A stretch of DNA of 64,000 bases from Pseudomonas abyssi. Lineage in GTDB: Bacteria; Pseudomonadota; Gammaproteobacteria; Pseudomonadales; Pseudomonadaceae. This document shows positions 1 to 8,039 of the stretch, piece by piece; position 1 is the stretch's first letter; each line of letters begins with the position of its first letter. The stretch spans positions 310,001 to 374,000 of the forward strand of contig NZ_NTMR01000003.1 of the NCBI RefSeq assembly GCF_002307495.1. Reading direction: 5' to 3'. Below the pieces are notes generated by a model, which was given only the letters and a program-made list of their open reading frames with translations, was not told the DNA's origin and searched no databases. The translations under genes and the position numbers were made by a program.

Positions 1-150
1 TCGGTGGCCGGCGATGCCGAGGATGGCGGCGAAGGGACCGACTTTCACGCCATCATGCAGGGCTTTGTGTCGGTCACGCCGCTGCGCGTGGACAAGACCC
101 TCTACGAGGTATTCGACCACTTGGAAAACTGGCTGGACGGACTGGTTTGA
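1..150 (+). CDS. surE: SurE 5'/3'-nucleotidase, C-terminal end (partial)
   Basis: The window opens inside this gene; 49 codons and a TGA are visible. The tail reads through a [19 protein letters not shown] segment, typical of the end of the SurE survival nucleotidase, a metal-dependent enzyme that dephosphorylates nucleoside monophosphates. Its stop lies 2 bases before the ATG of pcm, so the two are probably co-transcribed, as in the surE-pcm-nlpD-rpoS block of other gammaproteobacteria. The catalytic N-terminal part is outside the window, so its integrity cannot be judged. Confidence 0.85.
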   Translation, partial: SVAGDAEDGGEGTDFHAIMQGFVSVTPLRVDKTLYEVFDHLENWLDGLV

Positions 151-152
151 GA

Positions 153-824
153 ATGGCACACGACGACCTTTATCGCGCCGGCATCGGCATGACCTCTCAG
201 CGCACGCGCGAGCGGTTGCTTGAGCGCCTGTTCGAGGAGGGCATCCGCAACCTGCATGTGCTTGAAGCGATCCGTCGAACCCCCCGCCACCTGTTTGTCG
301 ATGAAGCGCTGGCCCACCGGGCCTACGAAGATACGGCGCTGCCAATTGGCCATAACCAGACGCTGTCCCAGCCCTACATCGTGGCTCGCATGACCGAGTT
401 GCTGCTGGGCGGCGGGCCGCTCGACAAGGTCATGGAAGTGGGGACCGGCTCGGGCTATCAGACCGCGATCCTCGCCCAGGTGGTTGAGCGCGTGTTCAGT
501 GTCGAGCGCATCTATCCCCTGCAGGAACGGGCCAAGGGCGTGCTGCGCGACATTAATATTCGTAACGTGGTGTTTCGCCATGCCGACGGTAACTGGGGCT
601 GGCCCCAGTACGGACCCTACGACGCCATCCTGGTGACTGCCGCGCCCGCGGAGATCCCGCCGGAGCTGCTTGGTCAACTGGCCGATGGCGGGCGCCTGGT
701 GATTCCGGTTGGCGAGCACCAGCAGCACTTGATGCTGGTCGTGCGCCAGGGTGACGAGTTTATCCATCAGCAGGTCGAGCCGGTGCGGTTTGTGCCGCTG
801 CTGGCCGGCGCCATTCACTCCTGA
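153..824 (+). CDS. pcm: Protein-L-isoaspartate O-methyltransferase
   Basis: A 223-residue cytoplasmic enzyme that methylates L-isoaspartyl residues in aged proteins using S-adenosylmethionine, starting their repair. The SAM-binding motif [10 protein letters not shown] is at about residues 95-104, preceded by the family segment [16 protein letters not shown] (65-80). I chose ATG 153 just after the surE stop. ATG 189 (beginning [10 protein letters not shown]) matches the shorter start of several Pseudomonas homologues and is equally possible; TTG 147 is less likely. Family assignment is firm; only the start is uncertain. Confidence 0.95.
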   Translation: MAHDDLYRAGIGMTSQRTRERLLERLFEEGIRNLHVLEAIRRTPRHLFVDEALAHRAYEDTALPIGHNQTLSQPYIVARMTELLLGGGPLDKVMEVGTGSGYQTAILAQVVERVFSVERIYPLQERAKGVLRDINIRNVVFRHADGNWGWPQYGPYDAILVTAAPAEIPPELLGQLADGGRLVIPVGEHQQHLMLVVRQGDEFIHQQVEPVRFVPLLAGAIHS

Positions 825-846
825 TTTTTTCCTGCAAGGACCTTTC

Positions 847-1770
847 GTGAAGGAATACCTGTTGATCTTTCTGCGCGGCGTTGCCATGGGCGCAGCCGAT
901 GTGGTGCCCGGCGTATCCGGCGGCACCATTGCCTTTATCTCCGGCATTTACGATCGCCTGCTTGCGGCGATCGCCGCGTGCACGCCGGACAAGCTGATCT
1001 GGTTGTTGCGCGGGCGCATCGCCGAGACATGGAGGGCGGTTGATGGGGCGTTTCTGGCGACGCTGCTGGCGGGAATCCTGTGCAGCATTGCCTCCCTGGC
1101 ACGGCTGATTACCTACCTGCTCGAGCACCACGGAGTACTGCTCTGGTCGTTCTTTTTCGGGCTGATCCTGGTGTCGGTGTATCTGGTCGGGCGGGAGATC
1201 AGCCGCTGGAATGCCTGGACCTTGCTGGCGGCGGTTGCCGGTGCGCTGTTTGCCTACGTGATTACCGTTGCCTCACCGCTGGCGCTGAGCGTGACGCCGT
1301 TGAACGTCTTCCTGGGTGGTTGCATCGCCATCTGCGCGATGATCCTGCCGGGCATTTCCGGCAGCTTCATTTTGCTGCTGCTGGGGCTGTATAGCGGCGT
1401 GCTGCACGCGGTGAAAACGGCTGATCTGGGCCTGCTTGGCTTGTTTGCGCTGGGCTGCGTTGTTGGCCTGCTGAGCTTTTCCCGCTTGCTGTCCTGGCTG
1501 CTGTCCCATGCGCGCAACGTGACGCTGGCGTTTCTCACCGGTTTGCTGGTGGGCTCGCTGAACAAGGTGTGGCCCTGGAAGCAGACCCTGACCTGGCGCA
1601 CTAACAGCCATGGTGAACAGGTACCCTTGACCGAGGCGAATCTGCTGCCGCAACACTACAGCCAGCTCACTGGGGAGGCGTCACTGTGGCAGGCCGGGTT
1701 GGCGTTGATGGTGCTCGGCGTGGTATTAGTGTTGTTATTGGAGTGGTGGGGACGGCGATCGGCTGCCTGA
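847..1770 (+). CDS. DUF368 polytopic membrane protein
   Basis: A 307-residue inner-membrane protein starting at GTG 847, with AAGGA ten bases upstream. It has about eight hydrophobic segments and two copies of a Pro-Gly-x-Ser-Gly motif, near residue 21 (PGVSGGT) and near residue 168 (PGISGSF). That internal duplication is the hallmark of DUF368, a family related to membrane transporters; some relatives have been linked to lipid-carrier transport, which I cannot confirm here. It sits 22 bases after pcm and 52 bases before nlpD, inside the stationary-phase block, so co-transcription is likely. Substrate unknown. Confidence 0.8.
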   Translation: MKEYLLIFLRGVAMGAADVVPGVSGGTIAFISGIYDRLLAAIAACTPDKLIWLLRGRIAETWRAVDGAFLATLLAGILCSIASLARLITYLLEHHGVLLWSFFFGLILVSVYLVGREISRWNAWTLLAAVAGALFAYVITVASPLALSVTPLNVFLGGCIAICAMILPGISGSFILLLLGLYSGVLHAVKTADLGLLGLFALGCVVGLLSFSRLLSWLLSHARNVTLAFLTGLLVGSLNKVWPWKQTLTWRTNSHGEQVPLTEANLLPQHYSQLTGEASLWQAGLALMVLGVVLVLLLEWWGRRSAA

Positions 1771-1822
1771 GGGCGCGCCGTAGCGAACCCTGCAGGTGAT
1801 ACTGAACGGGAGCCAGCCTGGA

Positions 1823-2713
1823 ATGGGGCGGTGTGTACAAGAAGGGCGTTGGCCTGCTGCACAGGCCAAGGGCCTTACAGCTGTGTGTCTGGCGGTAATA
1901 CTGACCGCCTGTGCCGGTCCGTCCGGTACCGTGCCTATTGATGAGCGCGGTCGCGGTGGTCAACGCGCTCAGTCGGTTACAACCGGGGCGCACACGGTGC
2001 AGCGCGGTGAAACCCTGTATCAGATTGCCTTCCGTTATGGCTGGGACTGGAAAGAACTGGCCAGCAACAACAACCTGCGCGCGCCCTACACTATTTATCC
2101 CGGTCAGCGGATCAGTCTGGCCAGAGGCGGCGCTGCGCCGACTCGCGTCGCCACGACGCCGGCGACCACCCCAACCTCGCGTCCTGCCCCGGTGACCAGC
2201 GCGCCAGCCGTGACCTCCACGCCGGCCCGCAGCAACACCAGCACTGCGCAGACGGCCCCTGCCACGCGCGCCCCGACCAGCTCCGCCAGTACCAGCAGCA
2301 CCCCGGCAACGGCTCCGGTTATCGCATCTGGACCGGTCAGTGCCGCGGGCTGGAGCTGGCCCGCGCGCGGCACACTGCTGGCGCGCTTTCAGTCAAACGG
2401 CAGTTTGAATAAAGGGATTGATATTGCCGGGCAATTGGGTGAGCCTGTCAAGGCGGCGGCTGATGGCGCAGTGGTGTATGCAGGTCGGGGCCTGATTGGC
2501 TATGGTGACATGATCATCATCAAGCACGATGAAACCTTCCTGAGTGCCTATGCACACAACAGCCGGTTGCTGGTGAAGGAGGGCGATCAGGTCAAGGTTG
2601 GCCAGGTGATCGCCGAAATGGGCAGTAGCGGCACCGATCGGGTCAAGTTGCACTTCGAGATCAGACGCAAGGGGCAACCTGTCGATCCGTTAACCTATTT
2701 GCCGCGAACTTGA
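1823..2713 (+). CDS. nlpD: NlpD lipoprotein: LysM plus degenerate LytM/M23 domain
   Basis: A 296-residue outer-membrane lipoprotein that activates a cell-division amidase. The lipobox Leu-Thr-Ala-Cys puts the lipidated Cys at about residue 30. A LysM peptidoglycan-binding domain follows (about 54-97), then a Pro/Thr/Ser/Ala-rich linker and a C-terminal M23 domain. Zinc ligands of active LytM enzymes are missing: the region reads NKGIDIAG, and YAHN replaces the usual His-x-His. This matches E. coli NlpD, which regulates AmiC rather than cutting peptidoglycan itself. GTG 1796 would add nine residues before the signal peptide and is less likely. Confidence 0.92.
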   Translation: MGRCVQEGRWPAAQAKGLTAVCLAVILTACAGPSGTVPIDERGRGGQRAQSVTTGAHTVQRGETLYQIAFRYGWDWKELASNNNLRAPYTIYPGQRISLARGGAAPTRVATTPATTPTSRPAPVTSAPAVTSTPARSNTSTAQTAPATRAPTSSASTSSTPATAPVIASGPVSAAGWSWPARGTLLARFQSNGSLNKGIDIAGQLGEPVKAAADGAVVYAGRGLIGYGDMIIIKHDETFLSAYAHNSRLLVKEGDQVKVGQVIAEMGSSGTDRVKLHFEIRRKGQPVDPLTYLPRT

Positions 2714-2715
2714 TG

Positions 2716-2914
2716 TTAGGGTCTGTTAACGTTTCGTTCGCCCACCTGCCGGAGGCCAATTTTTTTGGCCAGGCAAGACGGAGGAAGAGCAGTGTAGTTG
2801 ATCTACATAAGCGACCGACAACGTAGCATGGCCGAAAAATGGTCCCGGCCCTGCGGGTGGGGCCGCCGAGGCTGCGCCTGTAAGGCGGGCGAACGAAAGG
2901 TCAACAGACCCTAA
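2716..2914. repeat. 199 bp inverted-repeat (MITE-like) element between nlpD and rpoS
   Basis: The ends are imperfect inverted repeats of about 33 bases: 2716-2748 and the reverse complement of 2882-2914, both opening TTAGGGTCTGTT and sharing TTTCGTTCGCCC, with roughly four mismatches. The left end is 3 bases after the nlpD stop. The interior has no ORF and contains a GGCCAA/TTGGCC hairpin around 2753-2768. Small size, terminal repeats and no coding capacity suggest a non-autonomous miniature transposable element or a repeat-unit palindrome. No transposase that could mobilise it is in the window. Family not recognised with certainty. Confidence 0.7.
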
Positions 2915-3066
2915 GGTGTAGTCAGGTCTGACATCTGACTGTCATTTTTGGCAGGCAGTCTGCTGAAAAGGCAGCCGGATGGGTAGTTCATTGCAGTCGC
3001 GCAGCGGGTTCACGTTGTTTGCTGCGGCTGTTGAGATACCGCGTTTTACTGACTTGGGGCGCGTAT
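2915..3066. other. rpoS leader region
   Basis: About 150 bases separate the inverted-repeat element from the rpoS ATG. I see no ORF and no convincing consensus sigma-70 promoter. In related bacteria rpoS is transcribed from inside nlpD or from this spacer, so the element at 2716-2914 would lie within, or just upstream of, the rpoS leader. Confidence 0.4.
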
Positions 3067-4071
3067 ATGGCAGTTGAAAACAAGAAGCGGCCGCTTAAAG
3101 GCCCGTCAGCAGGTACCACGTCGTCACAGCGAAACATCATGGAAGATGAGGAGGTGCAAGGTATGCCCGTATCTGTCGAACGTCCCCAGCGCGTTACCCC
3201 GCGGAATCACCGCAGGGAGAACGCCTTCGAATTTACCAAAGAGCTGGATGCGACCCAGCTCTACCTCAACGAAATCGGTTTTTCGCCGCTGCTTACACCG
3301 GAAGAAGAGGTGCACTTTGCGCGTCTGGCGCAGAAGGGCGATCCGGCTGGTCGCAAGCGGATGATCGAGAGCAATCTGCGGCTGGTGGTCAAGATTGCCC
3401 GGCGCTATGTCAATCGCGGGTTGACCTTGCTCGATCTGATCGAGGAAGGCAATTTGGGCCTGATTCGCGCGGTTGAGAAATTTGATCCGGAGCGCGGATT
3501 CCGCTTCTCGACCTACGCCACCTGGTGGATTCGCCAGACCATCGAACGGGCGATCATGAATCAGACGCGCACCATTCGATTGCCGATTCATGTAGTGAAG
3601 GAGCTGAACGTCTATCTGCGCGCCGCGCGGGAGCTGACGCAAAAGCTCGATCACGAACCCTCCCCGGAAGAAATCGCCCACCTGCTCGACAAGCCTGTCG
3701 AAGACGTCAAGCGCATGCTGGGCCTGAACGAGCGCGTGGCGTCCGTCGACATGTCGCTTGGCCCGGATTCGGACAAGACATTGCTCGACACGCTAACCGA
3801 TGAGCAAGGTGGCGACCCCTGTGACCTGCTCCAGGATGACGACCTTAACGCCAGCATCGATCAGTGGTTGGGCGAGCTGACCGACAAGCAGTGTGAAGTG
3901 GTGACCCGCCGCTTTGGTTTGCGCGGCCACGAGAGCAGTACGCTGGAAGAGGTTGGCCGCGAGATTGGTCTGACCCGTGAGCGGGTTCGGCAAATCCAGG
4001 TCGAAGCACTCAAGCGTTTGCGCGATATTCTGGAGCAGCACGGCCTGAGCGGCGAGTCGCTGTTTCAGTAA
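3067..4071 (+). CDS. rpoS: RNA polymerase sigma factor RpoS (sigma-38)
   Basis: A 334-residue stationary-phase and stress sigma factor. After a variable N-terminal stretch of about 55 residues comes region 1.2 ([16 protein letters not shown]), then region 2 with [17 protein letters not shown] (about 148-165) that reads the -10 element. Region 4.2 carries a helix-turn-helix ([20 protein letters not shown], about 292-311). ATG 3067 is chosen because homologues begin just upstream of this variable segment; an in-frame TTG at 3019 would add 16 residues unlike RpoS. It is the last gene of the surE-pcm-nlpD-rpoS block. Confidence 0.97.
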   Translation: MAVENKKRPLKGPSAGTTSSQRNIMEDEEVQGMPVSVERPQRVTPRNHRRENAFEFTKELDATQLYLNEIGFSPLLTPEEEVHFARLAQKGDPAGRKRMIESNLRLVVKIARRYVNRGLTLLDLIEEGNLGLIRAVEKFDPERGFRFSTYATWWIRQTIERAIMNQTRTIRLPIHVVKELNVYLRAARELTQKLDHEPSPEEIAHLLDKPVEDVKRMLGLNERVASVDMSLGPDSDKTLLDTLTDEQGGDPCDLLQDDDLNASIDQWLGELTDKQCEVVTRRFGLRGHESSTLEEVGREIGLTRERVRQIQVEALKRLRDILEQHGLSGESLFQ

Positions 4072-4078
4072 CGTATCA

Positions 4079-4100
4079 GGAGCCGCCGCCCGGCGGTTCC
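4079..4100 (+). terminator. Hairpin after rpoS, possible terminator
   Basis: A 9-bp GC-rich stem (4079-4087 with 4092-4100, one G-T pair) and a 4-base loop begin 8 bases after the rpoS stop. No T-tract follows, so it may be a weak terminator or an mRNA-stabilising hairpin. Confidence 0.4.
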
Positions 4101-4256
4101 GGCTTGACCATGCCACAGCGCCCGCGCCCGAGGTTCGGCGGCAAGCGGTCGGTGTGGTTGTATGGTATTGATCAACACTTCATTTATAGTGTGCGCTGTG
4201 CCTTACGCCGCGCAAGGTGCGCTTGCGGGTCTCGTTCATGCAAAGGAGATGGGTTG

Positions 4257-4829
4257 ATGGAACTGACGACAGTCATTGTGCTGGTGGTGTTGGGTGTGGT
4301 CCTGCTGTACGCGATCATGCTGTACAACCAGCTGGTCAGTGTTAAGCACGCAGTGAGTCAGGCCTGGTCCAATATCGACGTGTTGCTGCGACAGCGTCAC
4401 GACGAACTACCCAAGCTGGTCGAGGCCTGTCGTCGCTATATGCAGCATGAAAGCCAGACCCTTGAGCGCGTGATCGCTGCCCGCAGCGCCGTGGCCTCGG
4501 CGCGCGCAGATGAGGACGTCAAGGGGGTCGGGCGAGCAGAGAGTGTTCTGCGCGCTGGCTTGGGGCAGCTGTTTGCGCTGGCCGAGAACTACCCCGAGCT
4601 CAAGGCCAACGAGTCGTTTCAGCATCTGCATGAGCGCATCAGCGGGCTGGAGAACGGCATCGCCGACCGGCGCGAGCTGTATAACGCCGCTGTGAATATC
4701 AACAACGTGCGCATTGAACAGTTTCCGGAGGTGTTGCTGGCACGCCTGTTCGGCTTCAAATCGGCCGAGTTGCTGCAGTTCTCCGATGAAGAAAAGGCAG
4801 ACGTGGATGTGCGGGCGCTGTTTTCGTGA
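4257..4829 (+). CDS. lemA: LemA family protein
   Basis: A 190-residue protein with one N-terminal membrane segment (about 4-22) followed by a helical domain with the LemA-type signature VSQAWSNIDVLLRQRHDELPKLVE and a late VRIEQFPEVLLARLFGF. LemA proteins are membrane-anchored helical bundles of poorly defined role, often encoded with GIDE or TPM-domain partners. ATG 4257 has AAAGGAG 8 bases upstream; a longer frame from 4104 is not LemA-like. The stop overlaps the GTG of the next gene, so translational coupling with the GIDE protein is likely. Confidence 0.9.
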   Translation: MELTTVIVLVVLGVVLLYAIMLYNQLVSVKHAVSQAWSNIDVLLRQRHDELPKLVEACRRYMQHESQTLERVIAARSAVASARADEDVKGVGRAESVLRAGLGQLFALAENYPELKANESFQHLHERISGLENGIADRRELYNAAVNINNVRIEQFPEVLLARLFGFKSAELLQFSDEEKADVDVRALFS

Positions 4830-5743
4830 TTGATGTTCACGGCGTAATGCTGCTGTCGACGCCGGCTTATTACCTTTTCAGTGGCCTTGCTACCCTCGCT
4901 GCACTGATGCTGCTGGCGGCGATGTTTCGCAGCTGGCGGCGTGCGCGCTGGCTCGATGATACCCCCACCTCACGTATTCGCTCCGCTGCCCAGGGGCTGG
5001 TTGAGCTGCAGGGCAAATTGGATGCTGGCGGGCATCAGCCGTTGATCTCGCCGCTCGGCGAGGTGGACTGCCTCTGGTACCGCTTTACCGTGGAAGAGTA
5101 CCGGCGCTCCGGCAAGAATAGTGAGTGGCGCACGGTAGAGAAGGGCCAGTCGGAGCGGCCCTTTTTGTTGCGCGATGATACCGGCAGCTGCTGGATTAGC
5201 CCCAAGGGAGCCGAGGTGCATCCCCGCCAGCGCCGACGCTGGGAGGGCAGTCAGCGTTGGCCGATGGGAAGCACTGTGCGTACCGGGCTGCTAGCCAGCT
5301 TGATTGGCAGCCGCTACCGCTACACCGAGGAGTGGTTCTCCGAGGGTGAGCTGCTTTACGCGCTGGGCTGGTTTGAGAGTCGCGGCGGTGGCCGTGAGGA
5401 GATTGATCAGCAGGGTATCGCCCGCCAGGTGATCAGTGACTGGAAGGCCGATTACGATGACCTGCTGGCCCGCTTTGATCGCAATGCAGATGGGCAAATC
5501 GATATGCAGGAATGGCAGCAGGTGCGTGCCGCTGCGGATCGTGAGGCGGAACGCCTGGCCCGCGTCGAAGGCCGCCAGCCTGTGGTGCATGTGCTGTCGA
5601 AGCCGGCTCGACGCGGCTTGCCCTTTATTCTGTCGGATCATCATGAAGAGGACCTGAGTCGCCGGCTCAAGCGCGGGTCCATCTGGTGCATGTTGGGATT
5701 CGGCGTTATGGCGCCGCTGGCGTGCTGGTTCTGGCTGGCGTAA
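4826..5743 (+). CDS. GIDE-domain membrane protein with an EF-hand loop
   Basis: A 305-residue protein with membrane segments at about 13-33 and 285-303. The central region, with KGAEVHPRQRRRW and a following YRYTEEWFSEGELLYALG, resembles the GIDE domain shared with mitochondrial MUL1. Automated pipelines therefore call such proteins E3 ubiquitin ligases, but there is no RING domain here. Residues 218-229 form a canonical EF-hand loop (DRNADGQIDMQE), predicting calcium binding. GTG 4826 overlaps the lemA stop; ATG 4847 is an alternative. Probably acts with LemA at the membrane. Molecular function unknown. Confidence 0.75.
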   Translation: MIDVHGVMLLSTPAYYLFSGLATLAALMLLAAMFRSWRRARWLDDTPTSRIRSAAQGLVELQGKLDAGGHQPLISPLGEVDCLWYRFTVEEYRRSGKNSEWRTVEKGQSERPFLLRDDTGSCWISPKGAEVHPRQRRRWEGSQRWPMGSTVRTGLLASLIGSRYRYTEEWFSEGELLYALGWFESRGGGREEIDQQGIARQVISDWKADYDDLLARFDRNADGQIDMQEWQQVRAAADREAERLARVEGRQPVVHVLSKPARRGLPFILSDHHEEDLSRRLKRGSIWCMLGFGVMAPLACWFWLA

Positions 5744-5764
5744 TCAGCTAAGCCGGTTCGCTGA

Positions 5765-7822
5765 TCAGTGCGTTGCCTGCTGCTGTCGTGAGCTGTTGTA
5801 GCTGCGAATCCAGTCATCAAAGGCCGAGGCCGACAGTGGCCGGCTGTAGTAGTAGCCCTGGCCTTCGTTGCAGCCCAGCGCGGTGATGTAGGATTCCTGC
5901 TCGGCCGACTCGACCCCTTCGGCGATGACCTGCATGTTGAGGCTGCGCCCGAGCTGGATGATGGCGCGGACGATGGTCGCATCGTCTTCGTCCACCAGCA
6001 CGTCCTGCACGAAGCTGCGGTCGATCTTGATCTTGTCCAGGGGTAGGCCGCGCAAGTAGCTGAGCGACGAGTAGCCGGTGCCGAAGTCGTCAATGGCAAT
6101 CTGCACCCCGGCTTTTTTCAGGCTGTTCAGGTGCCCGGCTGCCGCCGCGATGTCTTCCATCAGGCCGGTTTCGGTTACTTCCATTTCCAGGCAGCGGGCG
6201 GGCAGCTTGTAGCGCTGAATCAGGTTGGTCACCATGCGCGACAGCTCACTATGATGGAGCTGTACGGTAGACAGGTTGACGGCCATGCGCAGCTCGGTCA
6301 GACCTGCATCGTGCCACTGGCGCAACTGGTGGCAAGCCTGGTCCAGCACCCACTCACCGATGCTGATGATGACGCCATTTTGTTCGGCCAGCGGAATGAA
6401 CAGATCGGGCGGCACCAGCCCGCGTTCGGGGTGGTGCCAGCGCAGCAGGGCTTCAACGCCAACGACGCTGTGATCCTCGAATGACACCTGGGGTTGGTAT
6501 ACCAGATGAAACTCATTGCGCTCCAGCGCGCCGCGCAGCTCCTTGTCCAGCTCCCGGCGTACGCGCATCTCGCTGTCCAGGCTGGCGATGTAGAACTGGT
6601 AGCGGTTCCGCGACCTTGCCTTGGCCAGCATCATGGTCTGCTCGGCTTTTTGCAGCAGTTTCTCGGCATCGTCGCCGTCGTCAGGAAACAGGGTGATACC
6701 GATGGTTGCGCGCAGGCTGACTGAATGCTCGCCGATTTCGAATGGGCGGCTCAGATCATCCAGAATGGTCTGGGCCAGCTCGGCGGCTTCGTATGGTTCG
6801 CTGACGCCGGTCTGGACCAGAGCGAACTGGTCGCCGCCCAGGCGTGCCAGGCTGCCCAGCCGGCCGCTGTTGGCGCGCAGACGGTCGGCCAGGGTCACCA
6901 GCAGGCTGTCGCCGGACTGGTAGCTGAACTGTTCGTTGATTTCCTTGAAGTCATCCAGGCCGCAGCACAACACGGCAACACCGCGCTGACGGCGGCCGGC
7001 GTCGGCAAGAATGCGCGAGAGCTGTTCCTGCAGCATGCTGCGATTGGGCAGGCCGGTCAGGTGGTCGTGCTGGGACATGTGTAGCAGGTTTGCCTCAGCC
7101 TCGCGCCGCCGGCTGCTGTTGCGTTCGATTGAGTCCAGCAGCTCGTTGGCCTTGTTGATCCACAGGCCAAGCTCGTTCTTTTCTTGTCCGGGCAGCATTG
7201 GAATATGCATCTTGCCCGGATGGTCCGGGTTGATATTGCTGATGCGCTCGATCACCGCTGCCAGGGGTTTGGTCAACAGCAGGTGATAGAGCAGATAGAG
7301 CGCCAGGGCCATGGCCAGTGCCCGCAGCACACCCGAGATCAGAATGATCAGCGAGTCCTGCAGAAAGTCCTGCCCGTAGGGCGCGGTGTCCAGCACGATG
7401 CGCAGGTCACCGTAGTATTCGTTGTAGGGTTCACGGCCAAACAGGCCAACGCTGTAGTGTTGCTCCACGCCAAACAGCCAGTCGGTGACGCTGCGCAGGG
7501 GCGTAGAGGCGAGGGGACGCTCGCGGCTGGCAAGCTGGGTTTCGTCGGGGTGACCAATAGAGGCAAAGCGCACGGCGCGGTGCTCAAACAGACCGCCAAT
7601 GACCTGCATGGCCATCTCTCGGTCCAGGCTGTACACGGCTTGGGTGGCCGGGTCTTCGGACATGGCCAGAATTTGTTCTGCCGTGCTGTCGATCAGCTGG
7701 CGTTCCTTACGCAGATCAAAACTGATCTGGCCGAGGCTCAGAACGACGCCGACCAACAGTGCCCATAACAGCACCAGGCGTAACAGTTTGACTGACAGGC
7801 TATGTCTGCGCTCGAGCTTCAA
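5765..7822 (-). CDS. Membrane GGDEF-EAL protein, probable c-di-GMP phosphodiesterase
   Basis: About 685 residues: membrane segment (13-31), periplasmic region, second membrane segment (about 155-184), GGDEF domain (about 250-410) and EAL domain (about 425-675). The cyclase signature is GGDQF (329-333), so it is probably inactive. The EAL domain keeps EALLRW (E457), DDFGTGYSSL and AEGVE, so phosphodiesterase activity is predicted. The start is uncertain. I favour TTG 7822, which has GGA about 11 bases upstream and gives the family-like beginning LKLERRHSLSVKLL. An open frame continues to 7975, but it crosses the repeat relic at 7871-7931. Confidence 0.88.
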   Translation of the reverse strand: MKLERRHSLSVKLLRLVLLWALLVGVVLSLGQISFDLRKERQLIDSTAEQILAMSEDPATQAVYSLDREMAMQVIGGLFEHRAVRFASIGHPDETQLASRERPLASTPLRSVTDWLFGVEQHYSVGLFGREPYNEYYGDLRIVLDTAPYGQDFLQDSLIILISGVLRALAMALALYLLYHLLLTKPLAAVIERISNINPDHPGKMHIPMLPGQEKNELGLWINKANELLDSIERNSSRRREAEANLLHMSQHDHLTGLPNRSMLQEQLSRILADAGRRQRGVAVLCCGLDDFKEINEQFSYQSGDSLLVTLADRLRANSGRLGSLARLGGDQFALVQTGVSEPYEAAELAQTILDDLSRPFEIGEHSVSLRATIGITLFPDDGDDAEKLLQKAEQTMMLAKARSRNRYQFYIASLDSEMRVRRELDKELRGALERNEFHLVYQPQVSFEDHSVVGVEALLRWHHPERGLVPPDLFIPLAEQNGVIISIGEWVLDQACHQLRQWHDAGLTELRMAVNLSTVQLHHSELSRMVTNLIQRYKLPARCLEMEVTETGLMEDIAAAAGHLNSLKKAGVQIAIDDFGTGYSSLSYLRGLPLDKIKIDRSFVQDVLVDEDDATIVRAIIQLGRSLNMQVIAEGVESAEQESYITALGCNEGQGYYYSRPLSASAFDDWIRSYNSSRQQQATH

Positions 7823-7870
7823 GGTCTTATTATTCCTGTCCTGAGAATGGGCGCGCTTGAGCAATGATGC

Positions 7871-7931
7871 AGGGTTTGTGGCCTGTTGTGCAATATCTGC
7901 TGCAACAGGGAGCGAAACGGCAACAGACCCT
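7871..7931. repeat. 61 bp relic related to the rpoS-upstream inverted repeat
   Basis: Read on the minus strand, this begins AGGGTCTGTT followed by GCCGTTTCG, matching about 20 of 23 bases of the terminal repeat of the 2716-2914 element. The opposite end (7871-7879, AGGGTTTGT) is a weaker inverted copy. Between them is a CCTGTTG/CAACAGG hairpin. It lies just upstream of the GGDEF-EAL gene whose TTG start is at 7822. I interpret it as a decayed or short form of the same repeat family. Confidence 0.5.
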
Positions 7932-7990
7932 AGGGCAGCCATGACAGGAAACATTAAGTTGACGTCAAAGTGCAATCATTTTTTCGGCCA

Positions 7991-8023
7991 AAACAAAAAC
8001 ACCCTGCCGAGGCAGGGTGTTTT
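7991..8023 (-). terminator. Rho-independent terminator of sodB
   Basis: On the minus strand a strong stem AACACCCTG...CAGGGTGTT is followed by a T-rich run, beginning 17 bases after the sodB stop. Confidence 0.88.
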
Positions 8024-8039
8024 GGTACCGCAGACTGGA

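Noticed and set aside
102-947. Long open frame on the minus strand opposite pcm
   Set aside because: It is the shadow of pcm and the start of the DUF368 gene; the translation has no recognisable domain and is Gln/His-rich in the way antisense frames of GC-rich genes are.
3019-3066. Longer rpoS start at TTG 3019
   Set aside because: The added residues do not resemble any RpoS N-terminus and ATG 3067 gives the expected length.
4162-4180. FNR/Anr box before lemA (TTGATCAA)
   Set aside because: The half-sites abut without the 4-base spacer the regulator requires.
4104-4256. Extended LemA N-terminus from 4104
   Set aside because: It would precede the membrane anchor with a 51-residue Arg/Cys-rich tail; ATG 4257 has an excellent ribosome site.
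4826-5743. E3 ubiquitin ligase function for the GIDE-domain protein
   Set aside because: No RING motif and no bacterial ubiquitin system is visible; only the GIDE domain is shared.
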